A DNA stretch of 64,000 bases from Loxodes magnus (taxonomy: Eukaryota > Ciliophora > Karyorelictea > Loxodida > Loxodidae), in contig CAMPDV010000141.1 of NCBI GenBank assembly GCA_946699065.1, positions 186,001 to 250,000 on the forward strand, written 5' to 3'. The translations under genes and the position numbers were made by a program. Position 1 is the stretch's first letter. Every line of letters starts with the position of its first letter. Shown piece after piece: positions 23,867 through 37,152 of the stretch. The notes beneath the pieces were generated by a model. The model worked only from the letters and a program-made list of their open reading frames with translations. It had not been told where the DNA came from and did not search any database.

Positions 23867-25351
23867 CGTCTTATCTCAACTTCCCGATGCGATGAACTCT
23901 GAATCACTGGATATAGCCACATCATATACAGAATAAGAGTGACCACTCATGGTCTTACAGGTACCTGTCTTGACGTCCCATAGTCTCACCGTCTAATCTG
24001 CACTTCCCGATACGATGAACTCTGAATCACTGGATATAGCCACAGCATTTACACAATAAGTGTGACCACTCATGGTCTTACAGGTACCTGTCTTGACGTC
24101 CCATAGTCTCACCGTCTAATCTGCACTTCCCGATACGATGAACTCTGAATCACTGGATATAGCCACAGCATATACAACACTAGTGTGACCACTCATGGTC
24201 TTACAGGTACCTGTCTTGACGTCCCATAGTCTCACCGTATAATCTTCACTTCCCGATACGATGAACTCTGAATCACTGGATATAGCCACATCATATACAG
24301 AATAAGAGTGACCACTCATGGTCTTACAGGTACCTGTCTTGACGTCCCATAGTCTCACCGTATAATCATGACTTCCCGATACGATGAACTCTGAATCACT
24401 GGATATAGCCACAGCATTTACACAATAAGTGTGACCACTCATGGTCTTACAGGTACCTGTCTTGACGTCCCATAGTCTCACCGTCTAATCTGCACTTCCC
24501 GATACGATGAACTCTGAATCACTGGATATAGCCACAGCATATACACAATAAGTGTGACCACTCATGGTCTTACAGGTACCTGTCTTGACGTCCCATAGTC
24601 TCACCGTCTAATCTCCACTTCCCGATACGATGAACTCTGAATCACTGGATATAGCCACAGCATATACAACACTAGTGTGACCACTCATGGTCTTACAGGT
24701 ACCTGTCTTGACGTCCCATAGTCTCACCGTATAATCTCCACTTCCCGATGCGATGAACTCTTAATCACTGGATATATCCACAGCATATACACAATAAGTG
24801 TGACCACTCATGGTCTTACAGGTACCTGTCTTGACGTCCCATAGTCTCACCGTATTATCTCAACTTCCTGATACGATGAACTCTGAATCACTGGATATAG
24901 CCACAGCATTTACACAATAAGTGTGACCACTCATGGTCTTACAGGTACCTGTCTTGACGTCCCATAGTCTCACCGTATTATCTGCAATTCCCGATACGAT
25001 GAACTCTGAATCACTGGATATAGCCACATCATATACACAATAAGTGTGACCACTCATGGTCTTACAGGTACCTGTCTTGACGTCCCATAGTCTCACCGTA
25101 TTATCTCAACTTCCTGATACGATGAACTCTGAATCACTGGATATAGCCACAGCATTTACACAATAAGTGTGACCACTCATGGTCTTACAGGTACCTGTCT
25201 TGACGTCCCATAGTCTCACCGTATTATCTCAACTTCCTGATACGATGAACTCTGAATCACTGGATATAGCCACAGCAGATACATAACCTGTGTGACCACT
25301 CATGGTCTTACAGGTACCTGTCTTGACGTCCCATAGTCTCACCGTATTATC

Positions 25352-25957
25352 TCAACTTCCTGATACGATGAACTCTGAATCTCTGGATATAGCCACAGCA
25401 GATACATAACCTGTGTGACCACTCATGGTCTTACAGGTACCTGTCTTGACGTCCCATAGTCTCACCGTATAATCTCCACTTCCCGATACGATGAACTCTG
25501 AATCACTGGATATAGCCACAGCATTTACACAATAAGTGTGACCACTCATGGTCTTACAGGTACCTGTCTTGACGTCCCATAGTCTCACCGTAGAATCTCC
25601 ACTTCCCGATGCGATGAACTCTGAATCACTGGATATAGCCACAGCATATACAACACTAGTGTGACCACTCATGGTCTTACAGGTACCTGTCTTGACGTCC
25701 CATAGTCTCACCGTATAATCTCCACTTCCCGATACGATGAACTCTGAATCACTGGATATAGCCACAGCATATACAACACTAGTGTGACCACTCATGGTCT
25801 TACAGGTACCTGTCTTGACGTCCCATAGTCTCACCGTATAATCATGACTTCCCGATACGATGAACTCTGAATCACTGGATATAGCCACAGCATTTACACA
25901 ATAAGTGTGACCACTCATGGTCTTACAGGTACCTGTCTTGACGTCCCATAGTCTCAC
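25352..25957 (-). CDS. WD40 blade segment, about 5 blades, copied 28 units to the right
   Basis: 201 residues between TAA at codon 16 (25,991) and TGA at codon 24 (25,352). Most of it is repeated at an offset of 3,444 bp inside 28,844-29,770. The last blade has Ile-Ser-Arg-Asp (about 25,382). Confidence 0.4.
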   Translation of the reverse strand: MRLWDVKTGTCKTMSGHTYCVNAVAISSDSEFIVSGSHDYTVRLWDVKTGTCKTMSGHTSVVYAVAISSDSEFIVSGSGDYTVRLWDVKTGTCKTMSGHTSVVYAVAISSDSEFIASGSGDSTVRLWDVKTGTCKTMSGHTYCVNAVAISSDSEFIVSGSGDYTVRLWDVKTGTCKTMSGHTGYVSAVAISRDSEFIVSGS

Positions 25958-25990
25958 CGTATAATCATGACTGCTCGATACGATGAACTC

Positions 25991-26941
25991 TTAATCACTG
26001 GATATAGACACAGCAGATACATAACCTGTGTGACCACTCATGGTCTTACAGGTACCTGTCTTGACGTCCCATAGTCTCACCGTATAATCTGCACTTCCCG
26101 ATGCGATGAACTCTGAATCACTGGATATAGCCACAGCAGATACATAAACTGTGTGACCACTCATGGTCTTACAGGTACCTGTCTTGACGTCCCATAGTCT
26201 CACCGTATAATCTGCACTTCCCGATACGATGAACTCTGAATCACTGGATATAGCCACAGCATTTACACAATAAGTGTGACCACTCATGGTCTTACAGGTA
26301 CCTGTCTTGACGTCCCATAGTCTCACCGTATAATCTCCACTTCCCGATACGATGAACTCTGAATCACTGGATATAGCCACAGCATATACACAATAAGTGT
26401 GACCACTCATGGTCTTACAGGTACCTGTCTTGACGTCCCATAGTCTCACCGTATAATCTGCACTTCCCGATACGATGAACTCTGAATCACTGGATATAGC
26501 CACAGCATATACAACACTAGTGTGACCACTCATGGTCTTACAGGTACCTGTCTTGACGTCCCATAGTCTCACCGTATTATCTGCAATTCCCGATACGATG
26601 AACTCTGAATCACTGGATATAGCCACAGCATATACACAATAAGTGTGACCACTCATGGTCTTACAGGTACCTGTCTTGACGTCCCATAGTCTCACCGTAG
26701 AATCATGACTTCCCGATACGATGAACTCTGAATCACTGGATATAGCCACAGCATTTACACAATAAGTGTGACCACTCATGGTCTTACAGGTACCTGTCTT
26801 GACGTCCCATAGTCTCACCGTATTATCTGCACTTCCCGATACGATGAACTCTGAATCACTGGATATAGCCACAGCATATACACAATAAGTGTGACCACTC
26901 ATGGTCTTACAGGTACCTGTCTTGACGTCCCATAGTCTCAC
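25991..26941 (-). CDS. WD40 blade segment, about 7.7 blades
   Basis: 316 residues between two TAA stops at codon 16 (26,975 and 25,991). It includes the G-I-A-D-N second block (Ser-23 to Ile) and the T-V-Y-V-S first block, both shared with the copy 28 units to the right, where a few blades differ. The copy is split by a TAG at 29,774 that is absent here. Confidence 0.4.
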   Translation of the reverse strand: MRLWDVKTGTCKTMSGHTYCVYAVAISSDSEFIVSGSADNTVRLWDVKTGTCKTMSGHTYCVNAVAISSDSEFIVSGSHDSTVRLWDVKTGTCKTMSGHTYCVYAVAISSDSEFIVSGIADNTVRLWDVKTGTCKTMSGHTSVVYAVAISSDSEFIVSGSADYTVRLWDVKTGTCKTMSGHTYCVYAVAISSDSEFIVSGSGDYTVRLWDVKTGTCKTMSGHTYCVNAVAISSDSEFIVSGSADYTVRLWDVKTGTCKTMSGHTVYVSAVAISSDSEFIASGSADYTVRLWDVKTGTCKTMSGHTGYVSAVSISSD

Positions 26942-28843
26942 CGTATAATCTGCACTTCCCGATGCGATGAACTCTTAATCACTGGATATATCCACAGCAT
27001 ATACACAATAAGTGTGACCACTCATGGTCTTACAGGTACCTGTCTTGACGTCCCATAGTCTCACCGTATTATCTGCAATTCCCGATACGATGAACTCTGA
27101 ATCACTGGATATAGCCACAGCATATACACAATAAGTGTGACCACTCATGGTCTTACAGGTACCTGTCTTGACGTCCCATAGTCTCACCGTATAATCATGA
27201 CTTCCCGATACGATGAACTCTGAATCACTGGATATAGCCACAGCATTTACACAATAAGTGTGACCACTCATGGTCTTACAGGTACCTGTCTTGACGTCCC
27301 ATAGTCTCACCGTCTAATCTGCACTTCCCGATACGATGAACTCTGAATCACTGGATATAGCCACAGCATATACACAATAAGTGTGACCACTCATGGTCTT
27401 ACAGGTACCTGTCTTGACGTCCCATAGTCTCACCGTAGAATCTCCACTTCCCGATACGATGAACTCTGAATCACTGGATATAGCCACAGCATATACAACA
27501 CTAGTGTGACCACTCATGGTCTTACAGGTACCTGTCTTGACGTCCCATAGTCTCACCGTATAATCATGACTGCTCGATACGATGAACTCTGAATCACTGG
27601 ATATAGACACAGCAGATACATAACTAGTGTGACCACTCATGGTCTTACAGGTACCTGTCTTGACGTCCCATAGTCTCACCGTATAATCATGACTTCCCGA
27701 TACGATGAACTCTTAATCACTGGATATAGCCACAGCATTTACACAATAAGTGTGACCACTCATGGTCTTACAGGTACCTGTCTTGACGTCCCATAGTCTC
27801 ACCGTCTAATCTGCACTTCCCGATACGATGAACTCTGAATCACTGGATATAGCCACAGCATATACACAATAAGTGTGACCACTCATGGTCTTACAGGTAC
27901 CTGTCTTGACGTCCCATAGTCTCACCGTCTAATCTGCACTTCCCGATACGATGAACTCTGAATCACTGGATATAGCCACATCATATACAGAATAAGAGTG
28001 ACCACTCATGGTCTTACAGGTACCTGTCTTGACGTCCCATAGTCTCACCGTATAATCATGACTTCCCGATACGATGAACTCTGAATCACTGGATATAGCC
28101 ACAGCATTTACACAATAAGTGTGACCACTCATGGTCTTACAGGTACCTGTCTTGACGTCCCATAGTCTCACCGTCTAATCTGCACTTCCCGATACGATGA
28201 ACTCTGAATCACTGGATATAGCCACAGCATATACACAATAAGTGTGACCACTCATGGTCTTACAGGTACCTGTCTTGACGTCCCATAGTCTCACCGTATA
28301 ATCTCCACTTCCCGATACGATGAACTCTGAATCACTGGATATAGCCACAGCATATACATAACCTGTGTGACCACTCATGGTCTTACAGGTACCTGTCTTG
28401 ACGTCCCATAGTCTCACCGTATTATCTGCAATTCCCGATACGATGAACTCTGAATCACTGGATATAGCCACAGCATATACACAATAAGTGTGACCACTCA
28501 TGGTCTTACAGGTACCTGTCTTGACGTCCCATAGTCTCACCGTATTATCTCAACTTCCTGATACGATGAACTCTGAATCACTGGATATAGCCACAGCATT
28601 TACACAATAAGTGTGACCACTCATGGTCTTACAGGTACCTGTCTTGACGTCCCATAGTCTCACCGTCTCATCATAACTTCCCGATACGATGAACTCTGAA
28701 TCACTGGATATAGCCACAGATTATACAGAATAAGTGTGACCACTCATGGTCTTACAGGTACCTGTCTTGACGTCCCATAGTCTCACCGTCTCATCATAAC
28801 TTCCCGATACGATGAACTCTGAATCACTGGATATAGCCACAGA

Positions 28844-29770
28844 TTATACAGAATAAGTGTGACCACTCATGGTCTTACAGGTACCTGTCTTGACGTCCCA
28901 TAGTCTCACCGTATAATCTCCACTTCCCGATACGATGAACTCTGAATCACTGGATATAGCCACAGCATTTACACAATAAGTGTGACCACTCATGGTCTTA
29001 CAGGTACCTGTCTTGACGTCCCATAGTCTCACCGTAGAATCTCCACTTCCCGATGCGATGAACTCTGAATCACTGGATATAGCCACAGCATATACAACAC
29101 TAGTGTGACCACTCATGGTCTTACAGGTACCTGTCTTGACGTCCCATAGTCTCACCGTATAATCTCCACTTCCCGATACGATGAACTCTGAATCACTGGA
29201 TATAGCCACAGCATATACAACACTAGTGTGACCACTCATGGTCTTACAGGTACCTGTCTTGACGTCCCATAGTCTCACCGTATAATCATGACTTCCCGAT
29301 ACGATGAACTCTGAATCACTGGATATAGCCACAGCATTTACACAATAAGTGTGACCACTCATTGTCTTACAGGTACCTGTCTTGACGTCCCATAGTTTCA
29401 CCGTATTATCTGCAATTCCCGATACGATGAACTCTGAATCACTGGATATAGACACAGCAGATACATAACCTGTGTGACCACTCATGGTCTTACAGGTACC
29501 TGTCTTGACGTCCCATAGTCTCACCGTATAATCTGCACTTCCCGATGCGATGAACTCTGAATCACTGGATATAGCCACAGCAGATACATAAACTGTGTGA
29601 CCACTCATGGTCTTACAGGTACCTGTCTTGACGTCCCATAGTCTCACCGTAGAATCATGACTTCCCGATACGATGAACTCTGAATCACTGGATATAGCCA
29701 CAGCATTTACACAATAAGTGTGACCACTCATGGTCTTACAGGTACCTGTCTTGACGTCCCATAGTCTCAC
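28844..29770 (-). CDS. WD40 blade segment, about 7.5 blades
   Basis: 308 residues between TAG at codon 26 (29,774) and TAA at codon 8 (28,844-28,846), where the first loop codon has become a stop. One blade has Lys in place of Arg-29 (about 29,396). It is the right-hand partner of the 28-unit duplication. Confidence 0.4.
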   Translation of the reverse strand: MRLWDVKTGTCKTMSGHTYCVNAVAISSDSEFIVSGSHDSTVRLWDVKTGTCKTMSGHTVYVSAVAISSDSEFIASGSADYTVRLWDVKTGTCKTMSGHTGYVSAVSISSDSEFIVSGIADNTVKLWDVKTGTCKTMSGHTYCVNAVAISSDSEFIVSGSHDYTVRLWDVKTGTCKTMSGHTSVVYAVAISSDSEFIVSGSGDYTVRLWDVKTGTCKTMSGHTSVVYAVAISSDSEFIASGSGDSTVRLWDVKTGTCKTMSGHTYCVNAVAISSDSEFIVSGSGDYTVRLWDVKTGTCKTMSGHTYSV

Positions 29771-30757
29771 CGTCTAATCTGCACTTCCCGATACGATGAA
29801 CTCTGAATCACTGGATATAGCCACAGCATATACACAATAAGTGTGACCACTCATGGTCTTACAGGTACCTGTCTTGACGTCCCATAGTCTCACCGTATAA
29901 TCTGCACTTCCCGATACGATGAACTCTGAATCACTGGATATAGCCACAGCATATACAACACTAGTGTGACCACTCATGGTCTTACAGGTACCTGTCTTGA
30001 CGTCCCATAGTCTCACCGTATTATCTGCAATTCCCGATACGATGAACTCTGAATCACTGGATATAGCCACAGCATATACACAATAAGTGTGACCACTCAT
30101 GGTCTTACAGGTACCTGTCTTGACGTCCCATAGTCTCACCGTAGAATCATGACTTCCCGATACGATGAACTCTGAATCACTGGATATAGCCACAGCATTT
30201 ACACAATAAGTGTGACCACTCATGGTCTTACAGGTACCTGTCTTGACGTCCCATAGTCTCACCGTCTAATCTGCACTTCCCGATACGATGAACTCTGAAT
30301 CACTGGATATAGCCACAGCATATACACAATAAGTGTGACCACTCATGGTCTTACAGGTACCTGTCTTGACGTCCCATAGTCTCACCGTATAATCTGCACT
30401 TCCCGATGCGATGAACTCTTAATCACTGGATATATCCACAGCATATACACAATAAGTGTGACCACTCATGGTCTTACAGGTACCTGTCTTGACGTCCCAT
30501 AGTCTCACCGTATTATCTGCAATTCCCGATACGATGAACTCTGAATCACTGGATATAGCCACAGCATATACACAATAAGTGTGACCACTCATGGTCTTAC
30601 AGGTACCTGTCTTGACGTCCCATAGTCTCACCGTATAATCATGACTTCCCGATACGATGAACTCTGAATCACTGGATATAGCCACAGCATTTACACAATA
30701 AGTGTGACCACTCATGGTCTTACAGGTACCTGTCTTGACGTCCCATAGTCTCACCGT

Positions 30758-31738
30758 CTAATCTGCACTTCCCGATACGATGAACTCTGAATCACTGGAT
30801 ATAGCCACAGCATATACACAATAAGTGTGACCACTCATGGTCTTACAGGTACCTGTCTTGACGTCCCATAGTCTCACCGTAGAATCTCCACTTCCCGATA
30901 CGATGAACTCTGAATCACTGGATATAGCCACAGCATTTACACAATAAGTGTGACCACTCATGGTCTTACAGGTACCTGTCTTGACGTCCCATAGTCTCAC
31001 CGTATAATCTCCACTTCCCGATACGATGAACTCTGAATCACTGGATATAGCCACAGCATATACAACACTAGTGTGACCACTCATGGTCTTACAGGTACCT
31101 GTCTTGACGTCCCATAGTCTCACCGTATAATCATGACTGCTCGATACGATGAACTCTGAATCACTGGATATAGACACAGCAGATACATAACCTGTGTGAC
31201 CACTCATGGTCTTACAGGTACCTGTCTTGACGTCCCATAGTCTCACCGTATAATCTCCACTTCCCGATACGATGAACTCTGAATCACTGGATATAGCCAC
31301 AGCATATACACAATAAGAGTGACCACTCATGGTCTTACAGGTACCTGTCTTGACGTCCCATAGTCTCACCGTCTTATCTGCACTTCCCGATACGATGAAC
31401 TCTGAATCACTGGATATAGCCACAGCATATACAACACTAGTGTGACCACTCATGGTCTTACAGGTACCTGTCTTGACGTCCCATAGTCTCACCGTAGAAT
31501 CATGACTGCTCGATACGATGAACTCTGAATCACTGGATATAGCCACATCATATACAGAATAAGAGTGACCACTCATGGTCTTACAGGTACCTGTCTTGAC
31601 GTCCCATAGTCTCACCGTATAATCTCCACTTCCCGATACGATGAACTCTGAATCACTGGATATAGCCACAGCATATACAACACTAGTGTGACCACTCATG
31701 GTCTTACAGGTACCTGTCTTGACGTCCCATAGTCTCAC
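30758..31738 (-). CDS. WD40 blade segment, about 8 blades
   Basis: 326 residues between two TAG stops at codon 26 (31,742 and 30,758). Blade order is T-S-V-V-Y, S-Y-S-V-Y, T-S-V-V-Y, S-Y-C-V-Y, T-G-Y-V-S, T-S-V-V-Y, T-Y-C-V-N, T-Y-C-V-Y. It resembles left-zone sequence and adjoins the copied left-end block at 31,742-32,353. Confidence 0.4.
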   Translation of the reverse strand: MRLWDVKTGTCKTMSGHTSVVYAVAISSDSEFIVSGSGDYTVRLWDVKTGTCKTMSGHSYSVYDVAISSDSEFIVSSSHDSTVRLWDVKTGTCKTMSGHTSVVYAVAISSDSEFIVSGSADKTVRLWDVKTGTCKTMSGHSYCVYAVAISSDSEFIVSGSGDYTVRLWDVKTGTCKTMSGHTGYVSAVSISSDSEFIVSSSHDYTVRLWDVKTGTCKTMSGHTSVVYAVAISSDSEFIVSGSGDYTVRLWDVKTGTCKTMSGHTYCVNAVAISSDSEFIVSGSGDSTVRLWDVKTGTCKTMSGHTYCVYAVAISSDSEFIVSGSAD

Positions 31739-31741
31739 CGT

Positions 31742-32353
31742 CTAATCATAACTTCCCGATACGATGAACTCTGAATCACTGGATATAGCCACAGCAGATA
31801 CATAACCTGTGTGACCACTCATGGTCTTACAGGTACCTGTCTTGACGTCCCATATTCTCAACGTTTTATCTCCACTTCCCGATACGATGAACTCTGAATC
31901 ACTGGATATAGCCACAGCATATACAACACTAGTGTGACCACTCATGGTCTTACAGGTACCTGTCTTGACGTCCCATAGTCTCACCGTCTTATCTCAACTT
32001 CCCGATGCGATGAACTCTGAATCACTGGATATAGCCACAGCATTTACACAATAAGTGTGACCACTCATGGTCTTACAGGTACCTGTCTTGACGTCCCATA
32101 GTCTCACCGTAGAATCTCCACTTCCCGATACGATGAACTCTGAATCACTGGATATAGCCACAGCATTTACACAATAAGTGTGACCACTCATGGTCTTACA
32201 GGTACCTGTCTTGACGTCCCATAGTCTCACCGTAGAATCTCCACTTCCCGATACGATGAACTCTGAATCACTGGATATAGCCACAGCATATACACAATAA
32301 GAGTGACCACTCATGGTCTTACAGGTACCTGTCTTGACGTCCCATAGTCTCAC
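31742..32353 (-). repeat. Displaced copy of the left-end block
   Basis: Carries the K-T-L-R-I marker unit of base 1-250 followed by S-Y-C-V-Y and T-Y-C-V-N blades as in 261-743, about 258 units from the original. It shows exchange over about 32 kb. Confidence 0.7.
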
Positions 32354-33659
32354 CGTCTAATCATAACTTCCCGATACGATGAACTCTGAATCACTGGATA
32401 TAGCCACAGCAGATACATAACCTGTGTGACCACTCATGGTCTTACAGGTACCTGTCTTGACGTCCCATAGTCTCACCGTATAATCTCAACTTCCCGATAC
32501 GATGAACTCTGAATCACTGGATATAGCCACAGCATATACAACACTAGTGTGACCACTCATGGTCTTACAGGTACCTGTCTTGACGTCCCATAGTCTCACC
32601 GTATAATCATGACTGCTCGATACGATGAACTCTGAATCACTGGATATAGCCACAGCATTTACACAATAAGTGTGACCACTCATGGTCTTACAGGTACCTG
32701 TCTTGACGTCCCATAGTCTCACCGTATAATCATGACTGCTCGATACGATGAACTCTTAATCACTGGATATAGACACAGCAGATACATAACCTGTGTGACC
32801 ACTCATGGTCTTACAGGTACCTGTCTTGACGTCCCATAGTCTCACCGTATAATCTGCACTTCCCGATGCGATGAACTCTTAATCACTGGATATATCCACA
32901 GCATATACACAATAAGTGTGACCACTCATGGTCTTACAGGTACCTGTCTTGACGTCCCATAGTCTCACCGTATAATCATGACTTCCCGATACGATGAACT
33001 CTGAATCACTGGATATAGCCACAGCATTTACACAATAAGTGTGACCACTCATGGTCTTACAGGTACCTGTCTTGACGTCCCATAGTCTCACCGTATAATC
33101 TGCACTTCCCGATGCGATGAACTCTTAATCACTGGATATATCCACAGCATATACACAATAAGTGTGACCACTCATGGTCTTACAGGTACCTGTCTTGACG
33201 TCCCATAGTCTCACCGTATTATCTCAACTTCCTGATACGATGAACTCTGAATCACTGGATATAGCCACAGCATTTACACAATAAGTGTGACCACTCATGG
33301 TCTTACAGGTACCTGTCTTGACGTCCCATAGTCTCACCGTATTATCTCAACTTCCTGATACGATGAACTCTGAATCACTGGATATAGCCACAGCAGATAC
33401 ACAATAAGTGTGACCACTCATGGTCTTACAGGTACCTGTCTTGACGTCCCATAGTCTCACCGTATTATCTGCAATTCCCGATACGATGAACTCTGAATCA
33501 CTGGATATAGCCACATCATATACAGAATAAGAGTGACCACTCATGGTCTTACAGGTACCTGTCTTGACGTCCCATAGTCTCACCGTCTAATCTCCACTTC
33601 CCGATACGATGAACTCTGAATCACTGGATATAGCCACAGCATATACAACACTAGTGTGA

Positions 33660-34190
33660 CCACTCATGGTCTTACAGGTACCTATCTTGACGTTCCATAG
33701 TCTCACCGTATAATCTGCACTTCCCGATACGATGAACTCTGAATCACTGGTTATAGCCACAGATAATACAGAATTTGTGTGACCACTCATGGTCTTACAG
33801 GTACCTGTCTTGACGTCCCATAGTCTCACCGTCTCATCATAACTTCCCGATACGATGAACTCTGAATCACTGGATATAGCCACAGATTATACAGAATAAG
33901 TGTGACCACTCATGGTCTTACAGGTACCTGTCTTGACGTCCCATAGTCTCACCGTCTCATCATAACTTCCCGATACGATGAACTCTGAATCACTGGTTAT
34001 AGCCACAGATCTTACAGAATTTGTGTGACCACTCATGGTCTTACAGGTACCTGTCTTGACGTCCCATAGTCTCACCGTCTCATCATAACTTCCCGATACG
34101 ATGAACTCTGAATCACTGGTTATAGCCACAGATCTTACAGAATTTGTGTGACCACTCATGGTCTTACAGGTACCTGTCTTGACGTCCCAT
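33660..34190 (-). repeat. Divergent blade island with Ile-Thr-Ser-Asp framework
   Basis: Units here have Ile-Thr-Ser-Asp instead of Ile-Ser-Ser-Asp, first blocks T-N-S-V-L or T-N-S-V-R, second block G-S-Y-D-E, and one unit with Trp-Asn-Val-Lys and Ile for Thr-35. I see the Thr-13 framework only here in the window. The zone to the right (41.7 kb on) shares the T-N-S-V-L and G-S-Y-D types. Confidence 0.7.
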
Positions 34191-35953
34191 AGTCTCACCG
34201 TAGAATCATGACTTCCCGATACGATGAACTCTGAATCACTGGATATAGCCACAGCATATACACAATAAGTGTGACCACTCATGGTCTTACAGGTACCTGT
34301 CTTGACGTCCCATAGTCTCACCGTCTAATCTCCACTTCCCGATACGATGAACTCTGAATCACTGGATATAGCCACAGCATATACAACACTAGTGTGACCA
34401 CTCATGGTCTTACAGGTACCTGTCTTGACGTCCCATAGTCTCACCGTATAATCTGCACTTCCCGATGCGATGAACTCTTAATCACTGGATATATCCACAG
34501 CATATACACAATAAGTGTGACCACTCATGGTCTTACAGGTACCTGTCTTGACGTCCCATAGTCTCACCGTATTATCTGCAATTCCCGATACGATGAACTC
34601 TGAATCACTGGATATAGCCACAGCATATACACAATAAGTGTGACCACTCATGGTCTTACAGGTACCTGTCTTGACGTCCCATAGTCTCACCGTATAATCA
34701 TGACTTCCCGATACGATGAACTCTGAATCACTGGATATAGCCACAGCATTTACACAATAAGTGTGACCACTCATGGTCTTACAGGTACCTGTCTTGACGT
34801 CCCATAGTCTCACCGTCTAATCTGCACTTCCCGATACGATGAACTCTGAATCACTGGATATAGCCACAGCATATACACAATAAGTGTGACCACTCATGGT
34901 CTTACAGGTACCTGTCTTGACGTCCCATAGTCTCACCGTATAATCTCCACTTCCCGATACGATGAACTCTGAATCACTGGATATAGCCACAGCATATACA
35001 ACACTAGTGTGACCACTCATGGTCTTACAGGTACCTGTCTTGACGTCCCATAGTCTCACCGTAGAATCATGACTTCCCGATACGATGAACTCTGAATCAC
35101 TGGATATAGCCACAGCATTTACACAATAAGTGTGACCACTCATGGTCTTACAGGTACCTGTCTTGACGTCCCATAGTCTCACCGTCTAATCTGCACTTCC
35201 CGATACGATGAACTGTGAATCACTGGATATAGCCACAGCATTTACACAATAAGAGTGACCACTCATGGTCTTACAGGTACCTGTCTTGACGTCCCATAGT
35301 CTCACCGTATAATCTCCACTTCCCGATACGATGAACTCTGAATCACTGGATATAGCCACAGCATATACAACACTAGTGTGACCACTCATGGTCTTACAGG
35401 TACCTGTCTTGACGTCCCATAGTCTCACCGTCTAATCTGCACTTCCCGATACGATGAACTCTGAATCACTGGATATAGCCACAGCATTTACACAATAAGT
35501 GTGACCACTCATGGTCTTACAGGTACCTGTCTTGACGTCCCATAGTCTCACCGTAGAATCTCCACTTCCCGATACGATGAACTCTGAATCACTGGATATA
35601 GCCACAGCATATACAACACTAGTGTGACCACTCATGGTCTTACAGGTACCTGTCTTGACGTCCCATAGTCTCACCGTATAATCATGACTGCTCGATACGA
35701 TGAACTCTGAATCACTGGATATAGACACAGCACATACATAACTAGTGTGACCACTCATGGTCTTACAGGTACCTGTCTTGACGTCCCATAGTCTCACCGT
35801 ATAATCATGACTTCCCGATACGATGAACTCTGAATCACTGGATATAGCCACAGCATTTACACAATAAGTGTGACCACTCATGGTCTTACAGGTACCTGTC
35901 TTGACGTCCCATAGTCTCACCGTATAATCATGACTGCTCGATACGATGAACTC

Positions 35954-36658
35954 TTAATCACTGGATATAGACACAGCAGATACATAACCTGTGTGACCAC
36001 TCATGGTCTTACAGGTACCTGTCTTGACGTCCCATAGTCTCACCGTATAATCTTCACTTCCCGATACGATGAACTCTGAATCACTGGATATAGACACAGC
36101 ACATACATAACTAGTGTGACCACTCATGGTCTTACAGGTACCTGTCTTGACGTCCCATAGTCTCACCGTATAATCATGACTTCCCGATACGATGAACTCT
36201 GAATCACTGGATATAGCCACAGCATTTACACAATAAGTGTGACCACTCATGGTCTTACAGGTACCTGTCTTGACGTCCCATAGTCTCACCGTATAATCAT
36301 GACTTCCCGATACGATGAACTCTGAATCACTGGATATAGACACAGCAGATACATAACCTGTGTGACCACTCATGGTCTTACAGGTACCTGTCTTGACGTC
36401 CCATAGTCTCACCGTATAATCTCCACTTCCCGATACGATGAACTCTGAATCACTGGATATAGCCACAGCAGATACATAACCTGTGTGACCACTCATGGTC
36501 TTACAGGTACCTGTCTTGACGTCCCATAGTCTCACCGTATAGGCTCCACTTCCCGATACGATGAACTCTGAATCACTGGATATAGCCACAGCATATACAA
36601 CACTAGTGTGACCACTCATGGTCTTACAGGTACCTGTCTTGACGTCCCATAGTCTCAC
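35954..36658 (-). CDS. WD40 blade segment, about 5.7 blades, next to a frameshift
   Basis: 234 residues, closed by TAA at codon 16 (35,954) and cut on its upstream side by the single-base deletion at 36,666/36,667. One blade reads G-S-G-A-Y (36,541-36,550), so the structural Asp-25 is Ala. Confidence 0.35.
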   Translation of the reverse strand: MRLWDVKTGTCKTMSGHTSVVYAVAISSDSEFIVSGSGAYTVRLWDVKTGTCKTMSGHTGYVSAVAISSDSEFIVSGSGDYTVRLWDVKTGTCKTMSGHTGYVSAVSISSDSEFIVSGSHDYTVRLWDVKTGTCKTMSGHTYCVNAVAISSDSEFIVSGSHDYTVRLWDVKTGTCKTMSGHTSYVCAVSISSDSEFIVSGSEDYTVRLWDVKTGTCKTMSGHTGYVSAVSISSD

Positions 36659-36660
36659 CG

Positions 36661-36675
36661 TATTATTGCAATTCC
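36661..36675 (-). other. Single-base deletion (frameshift 2)
   Basis: At 36,666/36,667 the run tattatctgca lacks its c. Phase shifts by a second base. Private to this unit as far as I can see. Confidence 0.85.
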
Positions 36676-37152
36676 CGATACGATGAACTCTGAATCACTG
36701 GATATAGCCACAGCATATACAGAACTAGTGTGACCACTCATGGTCTTACAGGTACCTGTCTTGACGTCCCATAGTCTCACCGTCTAATCATAACTTCCCG
36801 ATACGATGAACTCTGAAGCACTGGATATAGCCACAGCATATACAACACTAGTGTGACCACTCATGGTCTTACAGGTACCTGTTTTGACGTCCCATATTCT
36901 CACCGTATAATCTCCACTTCCCGATACGATGAACTCTGAATCACTGGATATAGCCACAGCATATACAACACTAGTGTGACCACTCATGGTCTTACAGGTA
37001 CCTGTCTTGACGTCCCATAGTCTCACCGTAGAATCATGACTTCCCGATACGATGAACTCTGAATCACTGGATATAGCCACAGCATTTACACAATAAGTGT
37101 GACCACTCATGGTCTTACAGGTACCTGTCTTGACGTCCCATAGTCTCACCGT

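Larger units (their letters stand above)
25420..30929 (-). repeat. Duplicated block with 28-unit offset (25,420-27,485 and 28,864-30,929)
   Basis: The two halves share unusual units (T-V-Y-V-S, G-I-A-D-N, Asp codon change in Ala-Val-Asp near 26,996 and 30,440) at an offset of 3,444 bp, with patchy differences near 26.2-26.35 and 26.82 kb. The last part is present a third time at about 34,440-34,870. Patchy identity suggests gene conversion after duplication. Confidence 0.7.
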
